Shown here: one piece after another, positions 1 through 8,607 of the stretch | Numbering within the stretch: the stretch's first letter is position 1 | Layout of the letters: each line of letters starts with the position of its first letter | Source of the DNA: Candidatus Rikenella faecigallinarum | GTDB lineage: Bacteria; Bacteroidota; Bacteroidia; Bacteroidales; Rikenellaceae | Direction of reading: 5' to 3' | DNA: 50,424 nt | Assembly: GCA_019113395.1 (NCBI GenBank) | Contig: DXHL01000025.1 | Location: forward strand, 1 to 50,424 | Made by a program: the position numbers and the translations under genes | Notes under the pieces: model-generated | The model's input: only the letters and a program-made list of their open reading frames with translations | What the model was told of the DNA's origin: nothing | Database searches by the model: none

Positions 1-78
1 GGGGACATTCTCCACAATTGGCACACCGTTCTTTTTCCGGCTTTCCAATGCAAAAATGATGTTTCGTTTGATATTCAT
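1..78 (-). CDS. tyrosine recombinase/integrase, N-terminal fragment (runs off window)
   Basis: The first 26 codons read MNIKRNIIFALESRKKNGVP and on to VENVP, the usual opening of Bacteroidota tyrosine site-specific integrases (N-terminal arm-binding region before the SAM-like core-binding domain). The catalytic domain lies to the left of the window and cannot be checked. The ATG is at 76-78 on the minus strand. The start is supported by a near-consensus promoter 28 nt upstream and by a tRNA-like attachment remnant about 150 nt away, the normal position of an integrase at the end of an integrated element. Family call is by recognition of the N-terminus only. Confidence 0.72.
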   Translation of the reverse strand, partial: MNIKRNIIFALESRKKNGVPIVENVP

Positions 79-80
79 AA

Positions 81-120
81 TTGGGTGTATTTGAAATTCT
101 ACACCCAAATATACACCCAA
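81..120. repeat. three copies of ACACCCAA around the integrase promoter
   Basis: ACACCCAA occurs directly at 101-108 and 113-120 (12-bp period) and inverted (TTGGGTGT) at 81-88. The outer copies form the longer inverted repeat TTGGGTGTAT / ATACACCCAA. They sit between the integrase start codon and its -7 box, so they could be recombinase or excisionase arm sites or an autoregulatory operator. The repeats are seen directly; the role is inferred. Confidence 0.7.
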
Positions 121-136
121 TATTTGGAATAGCAAA
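106..136 (-). promoter_or_regulatory. Bacteroidota-type promoter of the integrase
   Basis: On the minus strand a -33 TTTG (136-133), a 19-nt spacer and a -7 TATATTTG (113-106) match the Bacteroidota consensus TTTG-N19-TAnnTTTG closely. The start codon is 28 nt downstream. The -7 box overlaps the ACACCCAA repeats. Confidence 0.68.
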
Positions 137-225
137 AGATATTCAGAAAGATTTAGATTTACTATGTACTCCAGATAGTATGTGATTATCAGTAATTTGC
201 AATTTTATGATATTTCTTGAATATG

Positions 226-251
226 TAGGTTCGAGAGCCTCCCTCTCCGCA
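226..251 (+). other. tRNA-Ser-like 3' end remnant, probable attachment site of the integrated element
   Basis: The stretch contains GGTTCGAGAG followed by CCTCCCTCTCCGCA, resembling a T-loop (TTCGAGA) and the 3' acceptor strand CCTCTCC-G-CA of a serine tRNA. No 5' half, anticodon arm or D arm can be found upstream, and the T-stem pairs poorly, so this is a duplicated 3' fragment rather than a gene. An integrase start lies about 150 nt away and a strong terminator follows. This fits insertion into a tRNA gene whose intact copy lies at the far left end of the element, outside the window. Confidence 0.5.
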
Positions 252-282
252 ATTATGTAGCGTATTTTTATGCTGTTGCATG

Positions 283-316
283 AGCAGCCGTTAGACGAAA
301 GTCTAACGGCTGCTTT
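283..316 (+). terminator. strong hairpin terminator after the tRNA-like remnant
   Basis: A perfect 14-bp stem (283-296 with 301-314) is closed by a GAAA loop and followed by a short T-rich run. It is probably the original terminator of the tRNA transcription unit, left downstream of the attachment site. Confidence 0.7.
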
Positions 317-320
317 GTCT

Positions 321-616
321 TAAATACCTTATCTTTCTGCATTTTTGACACTATAAATACCTGAAAACATTGGGATAACATACATCTGCATATCTACTTA
401 GTATCTCCCTGCATTCAATAAAAAACAAAGCAATTACAGCGCAAAACACACCCACAACCAAAAACAGATACATTAATCTATAACTATGTCTTAAAATATG
501 ACAAATTCGACACAAAAGAACAAATCGAATTTTGTAAATTTGCCGAAAATTTTGGCAAGGGGTAAACATACATACTCAATAAATCGCATCACCCCGCCAC
601 AAGACAACAATAAAAA
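321..616. other. AT-rich intergenic leader, no gene seen
   Basis: This AT-rich stretch between the terminator and the lipoprotein cluster has no convincing coding region. Short minus-strand open frames overlap the next gene and have no recognisable product. The only supported element is a -7-like box at 535-542 serving the downstream operon. Confidence 0.6.
535..542 (+). promoter_or_regulatory. -7 box TAAATTTG of the lipoprotein cluster
   Basis: TAAATTTG matches TAnnTTTG and lies 75 nt before the first ATG of the cluster. No good -33 TTTG is seen at the expected distance, so the call rests on the -7 box alone. Confidence 0.4.
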
Positions 617-2497
617 ATGACAATGAGCAAACTCGGACGAATGTGGTTGTTGGGGCTTTGCCTCCTGACAGCCTGCCAAACCAACGACTGGCCCACCACA
701 CCCGAAACAAACGGCGAACACATTGCCTTCAAAATTCAGTATGATGACCGTTTTGAAAACGACAGTGTCGCACTCAGCAAAACGGAAACGGGAACCTATC
801 TGAACACAAAGTATGACCATGTGGAACTGATAGTTTCCAACCCGAATGGTACGGTCGTTGAAGGACTGAAAGGACTATATGACTCGGTTACCTCTGAAGT
901 TCGTATCTCGGGACTGCAAGCAGGAGAATACCAGCTGCTGGTTTTGGGTGTCAAAGGAGAGATGACGGCCGACAAGGCACAATTCAACTCCATAAAAAAC
1001 CTGAACGAAGAGTGGCTTACTTTTCCGGCCGACTTGAATAAACCGCTCGAAGCCGAATACTATTACTCAATCACACCGTTTCGTGTGATTGCTACCTCCA
1101 GTGCGTCGGGCAACATCCTGTCGGCTGTTGTGGAAGAGGAAATCGTACAGCATCGCATTATCGGTCGCACGGATTTCTCGTTTGGCTACCGTACCCTGTC
1201 GATTGAGACGGCCATGCAATCGAAACGGGCCACGCTGCCATCTCCCTATTTCTGTACGGGTTTCACCGGTAACGGACAATTTACCGGACGAAGCAATGGC
1301 AACACCCTGGCCTTGAATCTGGACGACAAGACTTCGTATCTTTTCCCGCCGACGGCCGATGGAGAACCGTTGCGTGGTGAAATTGAAACCTCGGCGCGCA
1401 GTTATCGGGGAGCCGACGTCTCGCAGACCTACGCATTTACATTGGACCAGGTCAAAGCCAATGCCATCGGGCTAATCAATACCCCCATAGCGCATCCCGA
1501 CAATGAATCTGCCGCTTTGTTCGTGACCCAAAAAACCTACGAAAAGAGCGGACTGGCATACATTCTCCAGGACGGAGAATCCAAAACGGTATATACCGAT
1601 GCGGCACAACGCTCATTTAATACGACCAAACCGCTCCAAATATCGGTTCAGGATGACGGACGGCTCCATGTGCGATTCTATTCACCACGACCGCTGACCG
1701 ATGTGTTGATTCAGGCACGAGTTCCCTCCATCAGCAACGAATATTTCGACATCGCCTACTTTGACTCTATTCCGGGTTTTGCGGACTTCTATGGAGAGCT
1801 TCCCATGCTGGAGCATAAAACATTCAGCGTAAGCGCATCGGGGCAGATTATCGAGATTGAGTCCGCCTCGCTGGCAGAGCTCAAAACAGCCTCATTCCAG
1901 GTCGTCAGCAGCGACCCCTACTGGGAAAAACTGGCTGCCATTAAAACGGCATACACTATCAGTTTCGGGCTGTACGGCGGGAATCCCGACCTCCCCAACG
2001 GCGGGCCAAATGGGAACTGGATGGGCATTCGTCCGGTACACTGCCGTGAAGTGGTGGCACTCTTCCTCAATATTGCCTACATGTCATGGATGCCCGGATA
2101 CGAACAGCTCATGAAAGATAATGCAAGCAGTCTGTACAATGACAGCGGTACACTGGTACCACCGGAAACTGTTTTGCAACAACTTCGTGCCTCACGGTCT
2201 TTGATAGTTGGACTGGTATATTCAGGAAATGGTGTCGTTGGATTGGGCGGCGGAACCACTTTCGGAGTCTATCAACAGGCTTATCTTCAACACTATACTA
2301 ACAACTACTCTTGCGAGTTGATATTCCATGAGTTAGGACACGTCATGGGATACGGCCACAGCAGTGCCTTTACCTATGGACCGTGGGCCCAAAGCCTGAC
2401 CAACTCATTCTATACACAAAATCTAAATCAACTGCCCATTAACTCGGCCTCCTACCTGAACAGCAGTCAGAATCCAAACCGATATGACCGATATTAA
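617..2497 (+). CDS. secreted lipoprotein with zinc-metalloprotease motif HELGHVMGYGH
   Basis: This 626-aa protein begins with a lipoprotein signal peptide (hydrophobic WLLGLCLL, lipobox LTAC with Cys20), so it is probably anchored in the outer membrane and surface or periplasm facing. Residues about 30-450 look beta-rich with no family I can name. Residues 571-581 (bases 2327-2359) read HELGHVMGYGH, the HExxHxxGxxH zinc site of metzincin-type proteases: three His ligands and the catalytic Glu572. The 45 residues after it contain no methionine, so the Met-turn of classical metzincins is missing. ATG at 617 or 623 is possible. It leads a three-gene same-strand cluster with two fimbrillin/FISUMP-like lipoproteins. 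The substrate is unknown; processing or attachment of the neighbouring proteins, or attack on host or diet proteins, are inferences. Confidence 0.75.
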   Translation: MTMSKLGRMWLLGLCLLTACQTNDWPTTPETNGEHIAFKIQYDDRFENDSVALSKTETGTYLNTKYDHVELIVSNPNGTVVEGLKGLYDSVTSEVRISGLQAGEYQLLVLGVKGEMTADKAQFNSIKNLNEEWLTFPADLNKPLEAEYYYSITPFRVIATSSASGNILSAVVEEEIVQHRIIGRTDFSFGYRTLSIETAMQSKRATLPSPYFCTGFTGNGQFTGRSNGNTLALNLDDKTSYLFPPTADGEPLRGEIETSARSYRGADVSQTYAFTLDQVKANAIGLINTPIAHPDNESAALFVTQKTYEKSGLAYILQDGESKTVYTDAAQRSFNTTKPLQISVQDDGRLHVRFYSPRPLTDVLIQARVPSISNEYFDIAYFDSIPGFADFYGELPMLEHKTFSVSASGQIIEIESASLAELKTASFQVVSSDPYWEKLAAIKTAYTISFGLYGGNPDLPNGGPNGNWMGIRPVHCREVVALFLNIAYMSWMPGYEQLMKDNASSLYNDSGTLVPPETVLQQLRASRSLIVGLVYSGNGVVGLGGGTTFGVYQQAYLQHYTNNYSCELIFHELGHVMGYGHSSAFTYGPWAQSLTNSFYTQNLNQLPINSASYLNSSQNPNRYDRY

Positions 2498-2522
2498 TAC
2501 CCACGCAACGACAATACACACA

Positions 2523-4760
2523 ATGAAACACTGGAAATATATACCCCTCGGTTTTCTGGGCCTGCTGTTAATGAGTGGGTGCAGCCAGCGCTGGCAAGAC
2601 GAACTCACCGATCCCAACGGTACCCATAAATTTACGGTTCGCTTCGAAACGGCTGCGTTGGGAACGGTTCAGAAAAATGAAACCACCGCCCTCGATGAAG
2701 CTGCCATTGCGGAAGTAAAAGGATACCGTTTTCAAGAAGGGGTGCTGCAGGAGATTCTGGTCGGGGATGATTTGCTGCAGGACGGCACCTTCGCTTTTTA
2801 CCCCACCACCAATACCGGCGATATTTACTTTGTCACCAACGACAGCAACGATGTTTTCGGAGAGGTGAAAGCCGGGACTACCACACTCGATGAATTTTTG
2901 AAAACGGAGAGCAGCACAGCCTCGCTGGCCACTTCGCACATTGTGATGACAGGTTCTCTCTCCCTGAACGGTACGACAACCACGACCCCGACCGTATCAC
3001 TGCGCCGGGCCGTAGCCCGTTTGGACATCGTATCGCCCGACAGCGGAGTAGCGGTACGAAGCGTCACCATACGGGGTATCGCCACACGGGGCTATGTTTT
3101 CCAACAATCGTCGGTCGCATCCCCCTCGACCACGGAGTGGAGCGAATGGCAGAAAGAGTATCCCGAACCCGGCCTCGAAAATCAGACCGAAACACTGACC
3201 TATCTCAGTGAGCAGGCAGGTGCAACCCTGTCGGCCGAAGTGATTGTCTCGTTTGGCGGGGGGCTGCACCGGATGGTAGCCGAATTTCCCGCTGAAATCT
3301 CGCGAAATCGCATCTATACGCTGCGGGTCCACGGCTCGGGCACGCAGGCTACGGTTACGGTCGGGGGTAGTGACTGGGAGAACGGCAGCAATACCGATGC
3401 TACACTCAACCAGACAAGCCGTGTTGATGTGGAATCCTCTATCTTGCCTGACGGAGTCACTGTCAACGCTGCGTGTGACTCGGTTTTCATCCCCTATGAA
3501 GGAGCCAACGTCCAACTGGCCATTCAGGCTGAACCGGGGGCTGAGGTCAGAATCGACGGCACAATGTACCGCACCACGACAACGGTCAATCCGCTGTCCA
3601 AATCCATGGAAGCGGCAGCAACCGTTACGATAAACAGTCAGCGCCGCATCCCCGGATACAAACGCGGATACCTCTACCTGAACACCTATCTTGACGGGAA
3701 GTATCGCGGGCGGATTGTGGTAGTCCTCGAACCTAATCCGATTCAAATTACCGGGGCGATTGCTCTGGACACAACCGGAACCTACGACTTTGGGAAATAC
3801 GTCGATGGAGAGCTGGGACGCATCCTGCTGCCGGAGGGCAAGACGGTCAGCGTAGAGTTTGCGGACGACGAAGACCACTGGGCAAAAGTAGAACCCGAAA
3901 ACGGAGAATTTCGCATTTTGGGAGGATGGCATCCGAATGACCCCAAGGCTGACGGACGCGCACAAAGTTGCCAGTTGGTTATCACCAATACGGATGGAAG
4001 CAGCCGCGAGACCTATGAAATTCGACGCAAAAACTGGGGATTGCCCGTCGTCGAATTTGGCGGCAACTGGTGGTGCAAATACAACCTGCGCGGCAACTCC
4101 ACATCGTTTGAAGACCAAATCTCCATTCAGGAGGACCCCGTACCCAATGGCAGCAGCCTTGCCGACTATCTCAACCGTTGCGATACGGCCGAACTGCGTC
4201 AACTGCTGGGTGACCAATACCAGGGAGGATACACCAATGGCTTGAAACTGAGTGTGAACGGCTCCAACTACTACTATGCCGGCATGCGCAGCTCGGCTCA
4301 AAACTTTGGCTCCATCAGTGCTACCTCCATGACACCGGACGGATACCAAATTCCGGACCAGGCAGATTTTTCAGCCTTTGGCGGCTCAACCAATTACAAT
4401 TTAGGAGGAATCGGTACGAGAGTTTTCCCCAATGCAATGGCTCAAGCCGTGAAATTAACCATTTCTCAACGTGCGGCCGTCATGCTGTTGGGACAGGAGT
4501 ATGGGCCTATGAACTTCTACGAATTCGCCACATCGCTCGACGGAGCCTGTGTGCTCTACGGGCTGGGGCACCAGTGGGACTTGACACAGGGAAACGTGGC
4601 AAAACTCACCATAATCTATGCCACAAGCGGCAGCGGCGGCAGCTCTTGGGGAATAGAGGGGTATGCAACCGAAAACAACTGGTGGAAATTCTCGGCACAC
4701 AACAATACCAAAACCCGAACCATCCGCTGTATCAAAACACCCGTAGAATACATCTATTAA
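2523..4760 (+). CDS. large surface lipoprotein, fimbrillin-like N-terminus and FISUMP-like C-terminus (paralogue 1)
   Basis: From ATG 2523 the product has 745 aa. This start places the signal peptide MKHWKYIPLGFLGLLLMSGC at the N-terminus (lipobox, Cys20); an upstream in-frame ATG at 2484 overlaps the previous gene and would bury the signal. The N-terminal half carries the RRAVARLDI-type strand typical of Mfa/FimB-like fimbrillin proteins. From about residue 504, VVEFGGNWWCKYNLRG and PDGYQIP resemble the FISUMP domain (Fibrobacter succinogenes major paralogous domain). It ends in IRCIKTPVEYIY, nearly identical to the next gene. Likely an exported surface or fimbria-associated adhesin. Domain names are by motif resemblance; the ligand is unknown. 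Confidence 0.75.
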   Translation: MKHWKYIPLGFLGLLLMSGCSQRWQDELTDPNGTHKFTVRFETAALGTVQKNETTALDEAAIAEVKGYRFQEGVLQEILVGDDLLQDGTFAFYPTTNTGDIYFVTNDSNDVFGEVKAGTTTLDEFLKTESSTASLATSHIVMTGSLSLNGTTTTTPTVSLRRAVARLDIVSPDSGVAVRSVTIRGIATRGYVFQQSSVASPSTTEWSEWQKEYPEPGLENQTETLTYLSEQAGATLSAEVIVSFGGGLHRMVAEFPAEISRNRIYTLRVHGSGTQATVTVGGSDWENGSNTDATLNQTSRVDVESSILPDGVTVNAACDSVFIPYEGANVQLAIQAEPGAEVRIDGTMYRTTTTVNPLSKSMEAAATVTINSQRRIPGYKRGYLYLNTYLDGKYRGRIVVVLEPNPIQITGAIALDTTGTYDFGKYVDGELGRILLPEGKTVSVEFADDEDHWAKVEPENGEFRILGGWHPNDPKADGRAQSCQLVITNTDGSSRETYEIRRKNWGLPVVEFGGNWWCKYNLRGNSTSFEDQISIQEDPVPNGSSLADYLNRCDTAELRQLLGDQYQGGYTNGLKLSVNGSNYYYAGMRSSAQNFGSISATSMTPDGYQIPDQADFSAFGGSTNYNLGGIGTRVFPNAMAQAVKLTISQRAAVMLLGQEYGPMNFYEFATSLDGACVLYGLGHQWDLTQGNVAKLTIIYATSGSGGSSWGIEGYATENNWWKFSAHNNTKTRTIRCIKTPVEYIY

Positions 4761-4785
4761 TCCAGCTAATGCACACACTCTTCGT

Positions 4786-7104
4786 ATGATGGTGACCAAA
4801 ATGATGATACGATACCAAATAAAACATTTCATTTCGGCATGGGCTTTGTCAGGGCTCTTGCTGGCATCGTGCTCCTCCGCAACAGAAATCGGCACAGACC
4901 CCAGTGACCCCAACAATCCGAATAACCCGTCAGACCCGAGCAATCCGGCCAATCCGTCGGTTGTTGTTGCCATTCAGGCTGCGGATTATGACAACGGTGG
5001 CACACTGCTCGAGGGCGAAAACACATTGACCAATGTCCGGGGCTGCCTCTTTGTAGACGGGAAAATGACCGCAGTGTATGAACCCTCGGAATCGAAAAAC
5101 ACGGGGGATTACACCTTCTCTATCGAAAACAACGAAGGAACATTTTATGTCCTTGCGAACGCCGGTACCACCCCGGACTGGAACGACTTGTTGGCCGCCG
5201 GAACAACCGAAAAAGAGTTTCTGGCCTCCACACAAGGGCTGCAAAACGGAAAACCGATTTCGTTTTTCTCCGGGTCGACGCCGCTGGACAACAAAAAGAA
5301 CGTGACGCTCCCATTAAAACGAGGCGTAGCACGCTTTGACCTGCTCATCCGTTCCGTTGGAAACGCAGCGGTCGAAACACTCACCCTCGACGGAGCCATG
5401 CTCTCCACCGGATGCTTCCCGGACTCCGCATCAACCATGTGGATGGAGCAGGGCAGTCTGACCTTTACGCCCTCCACGCCCTACACCGATGACACCAAAG
5501 GAGTAGCCTACCTCTATGAACAGCCTACTGCCGGAGCAACCCTAACGGCTCATGTGGTCACGGACGGCAAAGCCTATGACCTCGAGGCCAAGCTGCCCGA
5601 GACCATTCAGCGCAACCACATCTATGTCATTACCGTCTTGCAGGGAATGGTGGAGAGTGACATGCAACTCACGGTAGAGGAGTGGGAGCAAGGCAGCGAT
5701 ACGGAGGTGGTTCCCGATTTTGCCGGAGACATTACCGTCAATACACAAACCTCCGAGTTGCCCAACTCTGTGGTTGTCAGTGCCGACAAAAAAGAGGTAA
5801 CCCTGCCGGCCAGTGCCACCGACATGCTGTTGGCATTGGACTGTAACGACGAACTGGAGGTACAACCCGTCACGGATTATCCCATTACCGTTGAGCCCGT
5901 TACGGCAACCAAAGCCCTGACCGGCACCAATCTCTTCCGGATACGGAAAGAACTGTATGCACCGGGAGTTCCTGCAGACCAGGTTGCTCTTCGTTTCCGC
6001 CGAAAAGGATTGAACGACGTATTTAAAGAAGACAAGATTGTCCTGCACCTCTCGGCCAACCAAACCTCCATCGAAGGCGAAATTACCTTTGACCGCGACC
6101 GATACCGCTACGATTTCGGCCGATACGTAGATAACGAGTTGGGACGGATGACGTTACCTGTGGGCAAAGAACTCATTGCTGAGGCCCCGGAGGGCGAAGA
6201 CCCCTGGGTCAAAATCATTTCTGATGAAAGCAACCCGCAGATTGCCCGCATCATCGGCGGATGGCATCCCAACGACCCGAAGGCCGACGGACGCACACAA
6301 ACGGCACGCCTGGTGATTCGCAACACCGACGGCACTGAGCGCGAGGAGTATACGATTTCGCGCCAGAACTGGGGACTGCCCGTGGTCAAGTTTGGGAACA
6401 ACTGGTGGTGTAAATACAACCTCCGGGGAGATGCCACCTCTTTCACCGACCAAATTTCCATTAAAAATGATTTGGCGGATGACGCTGCACTGGCAGATTA
6501 CCTGACAAACTGCGATGCCTCTATTTTGCTCGACGCCATGGGCGACTGCTACCAGGGGGGAAATGTACAGGGATTGCCCCTCAAACACAACGGTACGGGA
6601 TTCTATTTCGAAGGAATGAAAGCCTCGGCACAGGATTTTGGAGGCGTAAACCCCACATCCATGGCTCCCGCGGGATATCAGATTCCGGCTAAAGCCGACT
6701 TGGCGGTGTTCGGAGCCAACGAAGACTATAACCTGGGAGGGATTGACAATACGCCGAGAACCTTTGTCAATACGATAGGAAAGACCGTCAAAATCCGGGT
6801 GATAGAGCTGGATGCCACTTTCCTGAATCAACACTACGGCAATGTCTCGCTGTATGAGTTTACTTCGGATGAAGGAACATTTGTGCTCTGCGGTTTGGGG
6901 CACCAGTGGGATACAACGGTTGGCAACATCAGTGTGAAGTCCCTTATTGTTGCCACCTATGGACAGACCGGAAAATCGTGGACGATGGAAGGATATGCAA
7001 ACTCTGTCAAAAAGAATCAAAACTGGTGGAAGTACACCACGCACAACAGTACGAAAACCCGAATCATCCGCTGTATCAAGACTCCGGTAGAGTACATCTA
7101 CTAA
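4786..7104 (+). CDS. large surface lipoprotein, fimbrillin-like N-terminus and FISUMP-like C-terminus (paralogue 2)
   Basis: This 772-aa paralogue of the preceding gene begins 25 nt after it. The signal peptide ends in lipobox LLLASC (Cys29 from the first ATG; starts at 4801 or 4804 would shorten the N-region). A low-complexity Asp/Asn-Pro linker (DPSDPNNPNNPSDPSNPANP) follows the lipid-anchor site and probably holds the folded part away from the membrane. LKRGVARFDLL is the fimbrillin-like strand. YDFGRYVDNELGRM, GGWHPNDPKADGRTQ, NWWCKYNLRG and GLGHQWD are shared with paralogue 1, and the C-terminus is again IRCIKTPVEYIY. A tandem duplication with a divergent N-terminal half is the simplest explanation. 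It is the last gene before a strong terminator. Confidence 0.75.
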   Translation: MMVTKMMIRYQIKHFISAWALSGLLLASCSSATEIGTDPSDPNNPNNPSDPSNPANPSVVVAIQAADYDNGGTLLEGENTLTNVRGCLFVDGKMTAVYEPSESKNTGDYTFSIENNEGTFYVLANAGTTPDWNDLLAAGTTEKEFLASTQGLQNGKPISFFSGSTPLDNKKNVTLPLKRGVARFDLLIRSVGNAAVETLTLDGAMLSTGCFPDSASTMWMEQGSLTFTPSTPYTDDTKGVAYLYEQPTAGATLTAHVVTDGKAYDLEAKLPETIQRNHIYVITVLQGMVESDMQLTVEEWEQGSDTEVVPDFAGDITVNTQTSELPNSVVVSADKKEVTLPASATDMLLALDCNDELEVQPVTDYPITVEPVTATKALTGTNLFRIRKELYAPGVPADQVALRFRRKGLNDVFKEDKIVLHLSANQTSIEGEITFDRDRYRYDFGRYVDNELGRMTLPVGKELIAEAPEGEDPWVKIISDESNPQIARIIGGWHPNDPKADGRTQTARLVIRNTDGTEREEYTISRQNWGLPVVKFGNNWWCKYNLRGDATSFTDQISIKNDLADDAALADYLTNCDASILLDAMGDCYQGGNVQGLPLKHNGTGFYFEGMKASAQDFGGVNPTSMAPAGYQIPAKADLAVFGANEDYNLGGIDNTPRTFVNTIGKTVKIRVIELDATFLNQHYGNVSLYEFTSDEGTFVLCGLGHQWDTTVGNISVKSLIVATYGQTGKSWTMEGYANSVKKNQNWWKYTTHNSTKTRIIRCIKTPVEYIY

Positions 7105-7149
7105 GAGACTAAAGAGCGGAACTTTCGCATCGTTCAACGGGAAGCAGGC

Positions 7150-7187
7150 AGCCCTGATATTCACAGAATATCAGGGCTGATTTTTTT
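7150..7187 (+). terminator. intrinsic terminator of the lipoprotein cluster
   Basis: A perfect 13-bp stem (7150-7162 with 7166-7178) with a 3-nt loop is followed by GA and seven T residues. It lies between convergent genes. The T run serves the + strand; the minus strand has no matching T tract. Confidence 0.85.
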
Positions 7188-8607
7188 AAGGACGATTTGC
7201 CTTTTTGAACCGCACGGCATTTCCCGCTGTGGACTTCAGGCGTGCATACCCGACAAGATGAATAAAACCAATGGCCGCCACCATCAAAAAAGCCACGCGA
7301 AAATCGGGTACGGTATATCGTCCCGCCACGCCTCCGTTCAGCTGATTGGCAAAGCGCAGCGCCACGGCACCCACAGCAATCCCAAGCCCGGAAGACATCT
7401 GTTGAATGGTGCTGTAGAGGGTATTGGCCGTGGTCATTTTTCGTTCGGCCACATCGGCAAAGGCCAGGGTGGTGAGCGACGTGAACTGCATAGAACGCAC
7501 CAGGCCCGAGCAGAAAAGCGTAACGACAATCATCCAGACCGGAGTGGTCGGTAGGAAGAAAGCTGTTAGCAGCGTAAACAGTGCGACTAAAAGGCCATTG
7601 ACAATCAGGATATTTTTGAACTTGAAATGCCGAATAATCCAAACGGTGAGTGATTTCATGGAGAGGTTGCCCACCATGGTCGAGAGGAACAACAATCCCG
7701 ACTCGAAGGGACTCAGTCCAAACCCTTCCTGAAACATCAGCGGCACCAAATAGGGAAAGACGCCTATCACGGTGCGGGAAACCGACCCCACCCAAATGGT
7801 AATGGCATAGGTGCGCACCCGCATGACGGAGTAGTCAATCAGCGGAGCAGGATGGTGCTTGGCGTGCCAAACGTTCAGCCCGAGCACGCCGAGGCTACCG
7901 AGCACAGTCAGTGAAGCGGCCAGATAGGAGACGTTGGCTTTGCTGAAGAGTTCCACCCCGTACATAAAACCGGCCAGCGCCAGTCCGCTCAGGAGAAATC
8001 CCGTCCAGTCGAAGGGTTTACGGAACGCCTTTACCCCCGTGCGGGGCTCTTCTTCGGGGATATAGTGCCAGGCCAGCAGGACACAGGCGATGCTAATGGG
8101 CACATTCAGATAAAAAATCCAGCGCCAGGACCAATAGGTCGTCAGGTATCCGCCGACCATCGGCCCGACAATCGGAGCTACCAGAGCCGGCACCGTGACA
8201 TAGTTCATGGCGGTCGGCAGCTCCTCTTTGGGCGTTACCTTGAGCACGGCCAACCGCCCTACGGGAAACATCATCGCTCCGGCCATTCCCTGCAGAATGC
8301 GGTAGATGACGAACTGCAGCAGGTTTTGTGAGGTCCCGCAGAGGGTAGAGGAGAGGATGAAAAAGACGATAGCCGCACAAAAGACCCGTCGGGTGCCGAA
8401 TCGGTCAGCAATCCAACCGCTAACGGGGATAAAAATAGCCAGCGCTATCAGGTACGATGTCACACCCGTACTGAGATGAATCACATCCGTCGCGAAGGCA
8501 TCGGCCATGGCCGGGATAGCGGTATTGACGGCCGTGGTGTCCAGAAACTGCATGAAGAAGGCAATGGCAACCACGAGCGAGACCCGTATGGTGGTGCGTT
8601 TATCCAT
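7186..8607 (-). CDS. MFS transporter, DHA2 (14-TM) drug-efflux type, MdtD-like
   Basis: The 473-aa hydrophobic protein has the DHA2 opening (FLDTTAVNTAIPAMADAF), the MFS motif A variant GWIADRFGTRRVF near residue 65, and PIVGPMVGGYL plus WRWIFYLNVP typical of the EmrB/MdtD branch. Length matches MdtD (about 470 aa, 14 predicted membrane spans). It probably exports drugs or toxic metabolites by proton antiport across the inner membrane. It overlaps the upstream MATE gene by 8 bp, so the two are likely cotranscribed and translationally coupled. The substrate cannot be told from sequence. Confidence 0.88.
   Translation of the reverse strand: MDKRTTIRVSLVVAIAFFMQFLDTTAVNTAIPAMADAFATDVIHLSTGVTSYLIALAIFIPVSGWIADRFGTRRVFCAAIVFFILSSTLCGTSQNLLQFVIYRILQGMAGAMMFPVGRLAVLKVTPKEELPTAMNYVTVPALVAPIVGPMVGGYLTTYWSWRWIFYLNVPISIACVLLAWHYIPEEEPRTGVKAFRKPFDWTGFLLSGLALAGFMYGVELFSKANVSYLAASLTVLGSLGVLGLNVWHAKHHPAPLIDYSVMRVRTYAITIWVGSVSRTVIGVFPYLVPLMFQEGFGLSPFESGLLFLSTMVGNLSMKSLTVWIIRHFKFKNILIVNGLLVALFTLLTAFFLPTTPVWMIVVTLFCSGLVRSMQFTSLTTLAFADVAERKMTTANTLYSTIQQMSSGLGIAVGAVALRFANQLNGGVAGRYTVPDFRVAFLMVAAIGFIHLVGYARLKSTAGNAVRFKKANRP

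Noticed and set aside
226..251. A complete tRNA gene
   Set aside because: Only the T-loop and 3' acceptor-like strand are present; no D arm, anticodon arm or 5' acceptor strand can be folded upstream.
351..820. Two short minus-strand open frames before the lipoprotein cluster
   Set aside because: They overlap the cluster's promoter and start, have odd composition and no recognisable product.
2997..4349. Long minus-strand open frame inside the first FISUMP-like gene
   Set aside because: No signal, domain or promoter; the + strand lipoprotein has a signal peptide, family motifs and a close paralogue.
4880..4960. Tandem repeat in the second lipoprotein as a phase-variable tract
   Set aside because: The Asp/Asn-Pro linker is encoded by varied codons without a uniform DNA repeat unit, so slippage-based switching is unlikely.
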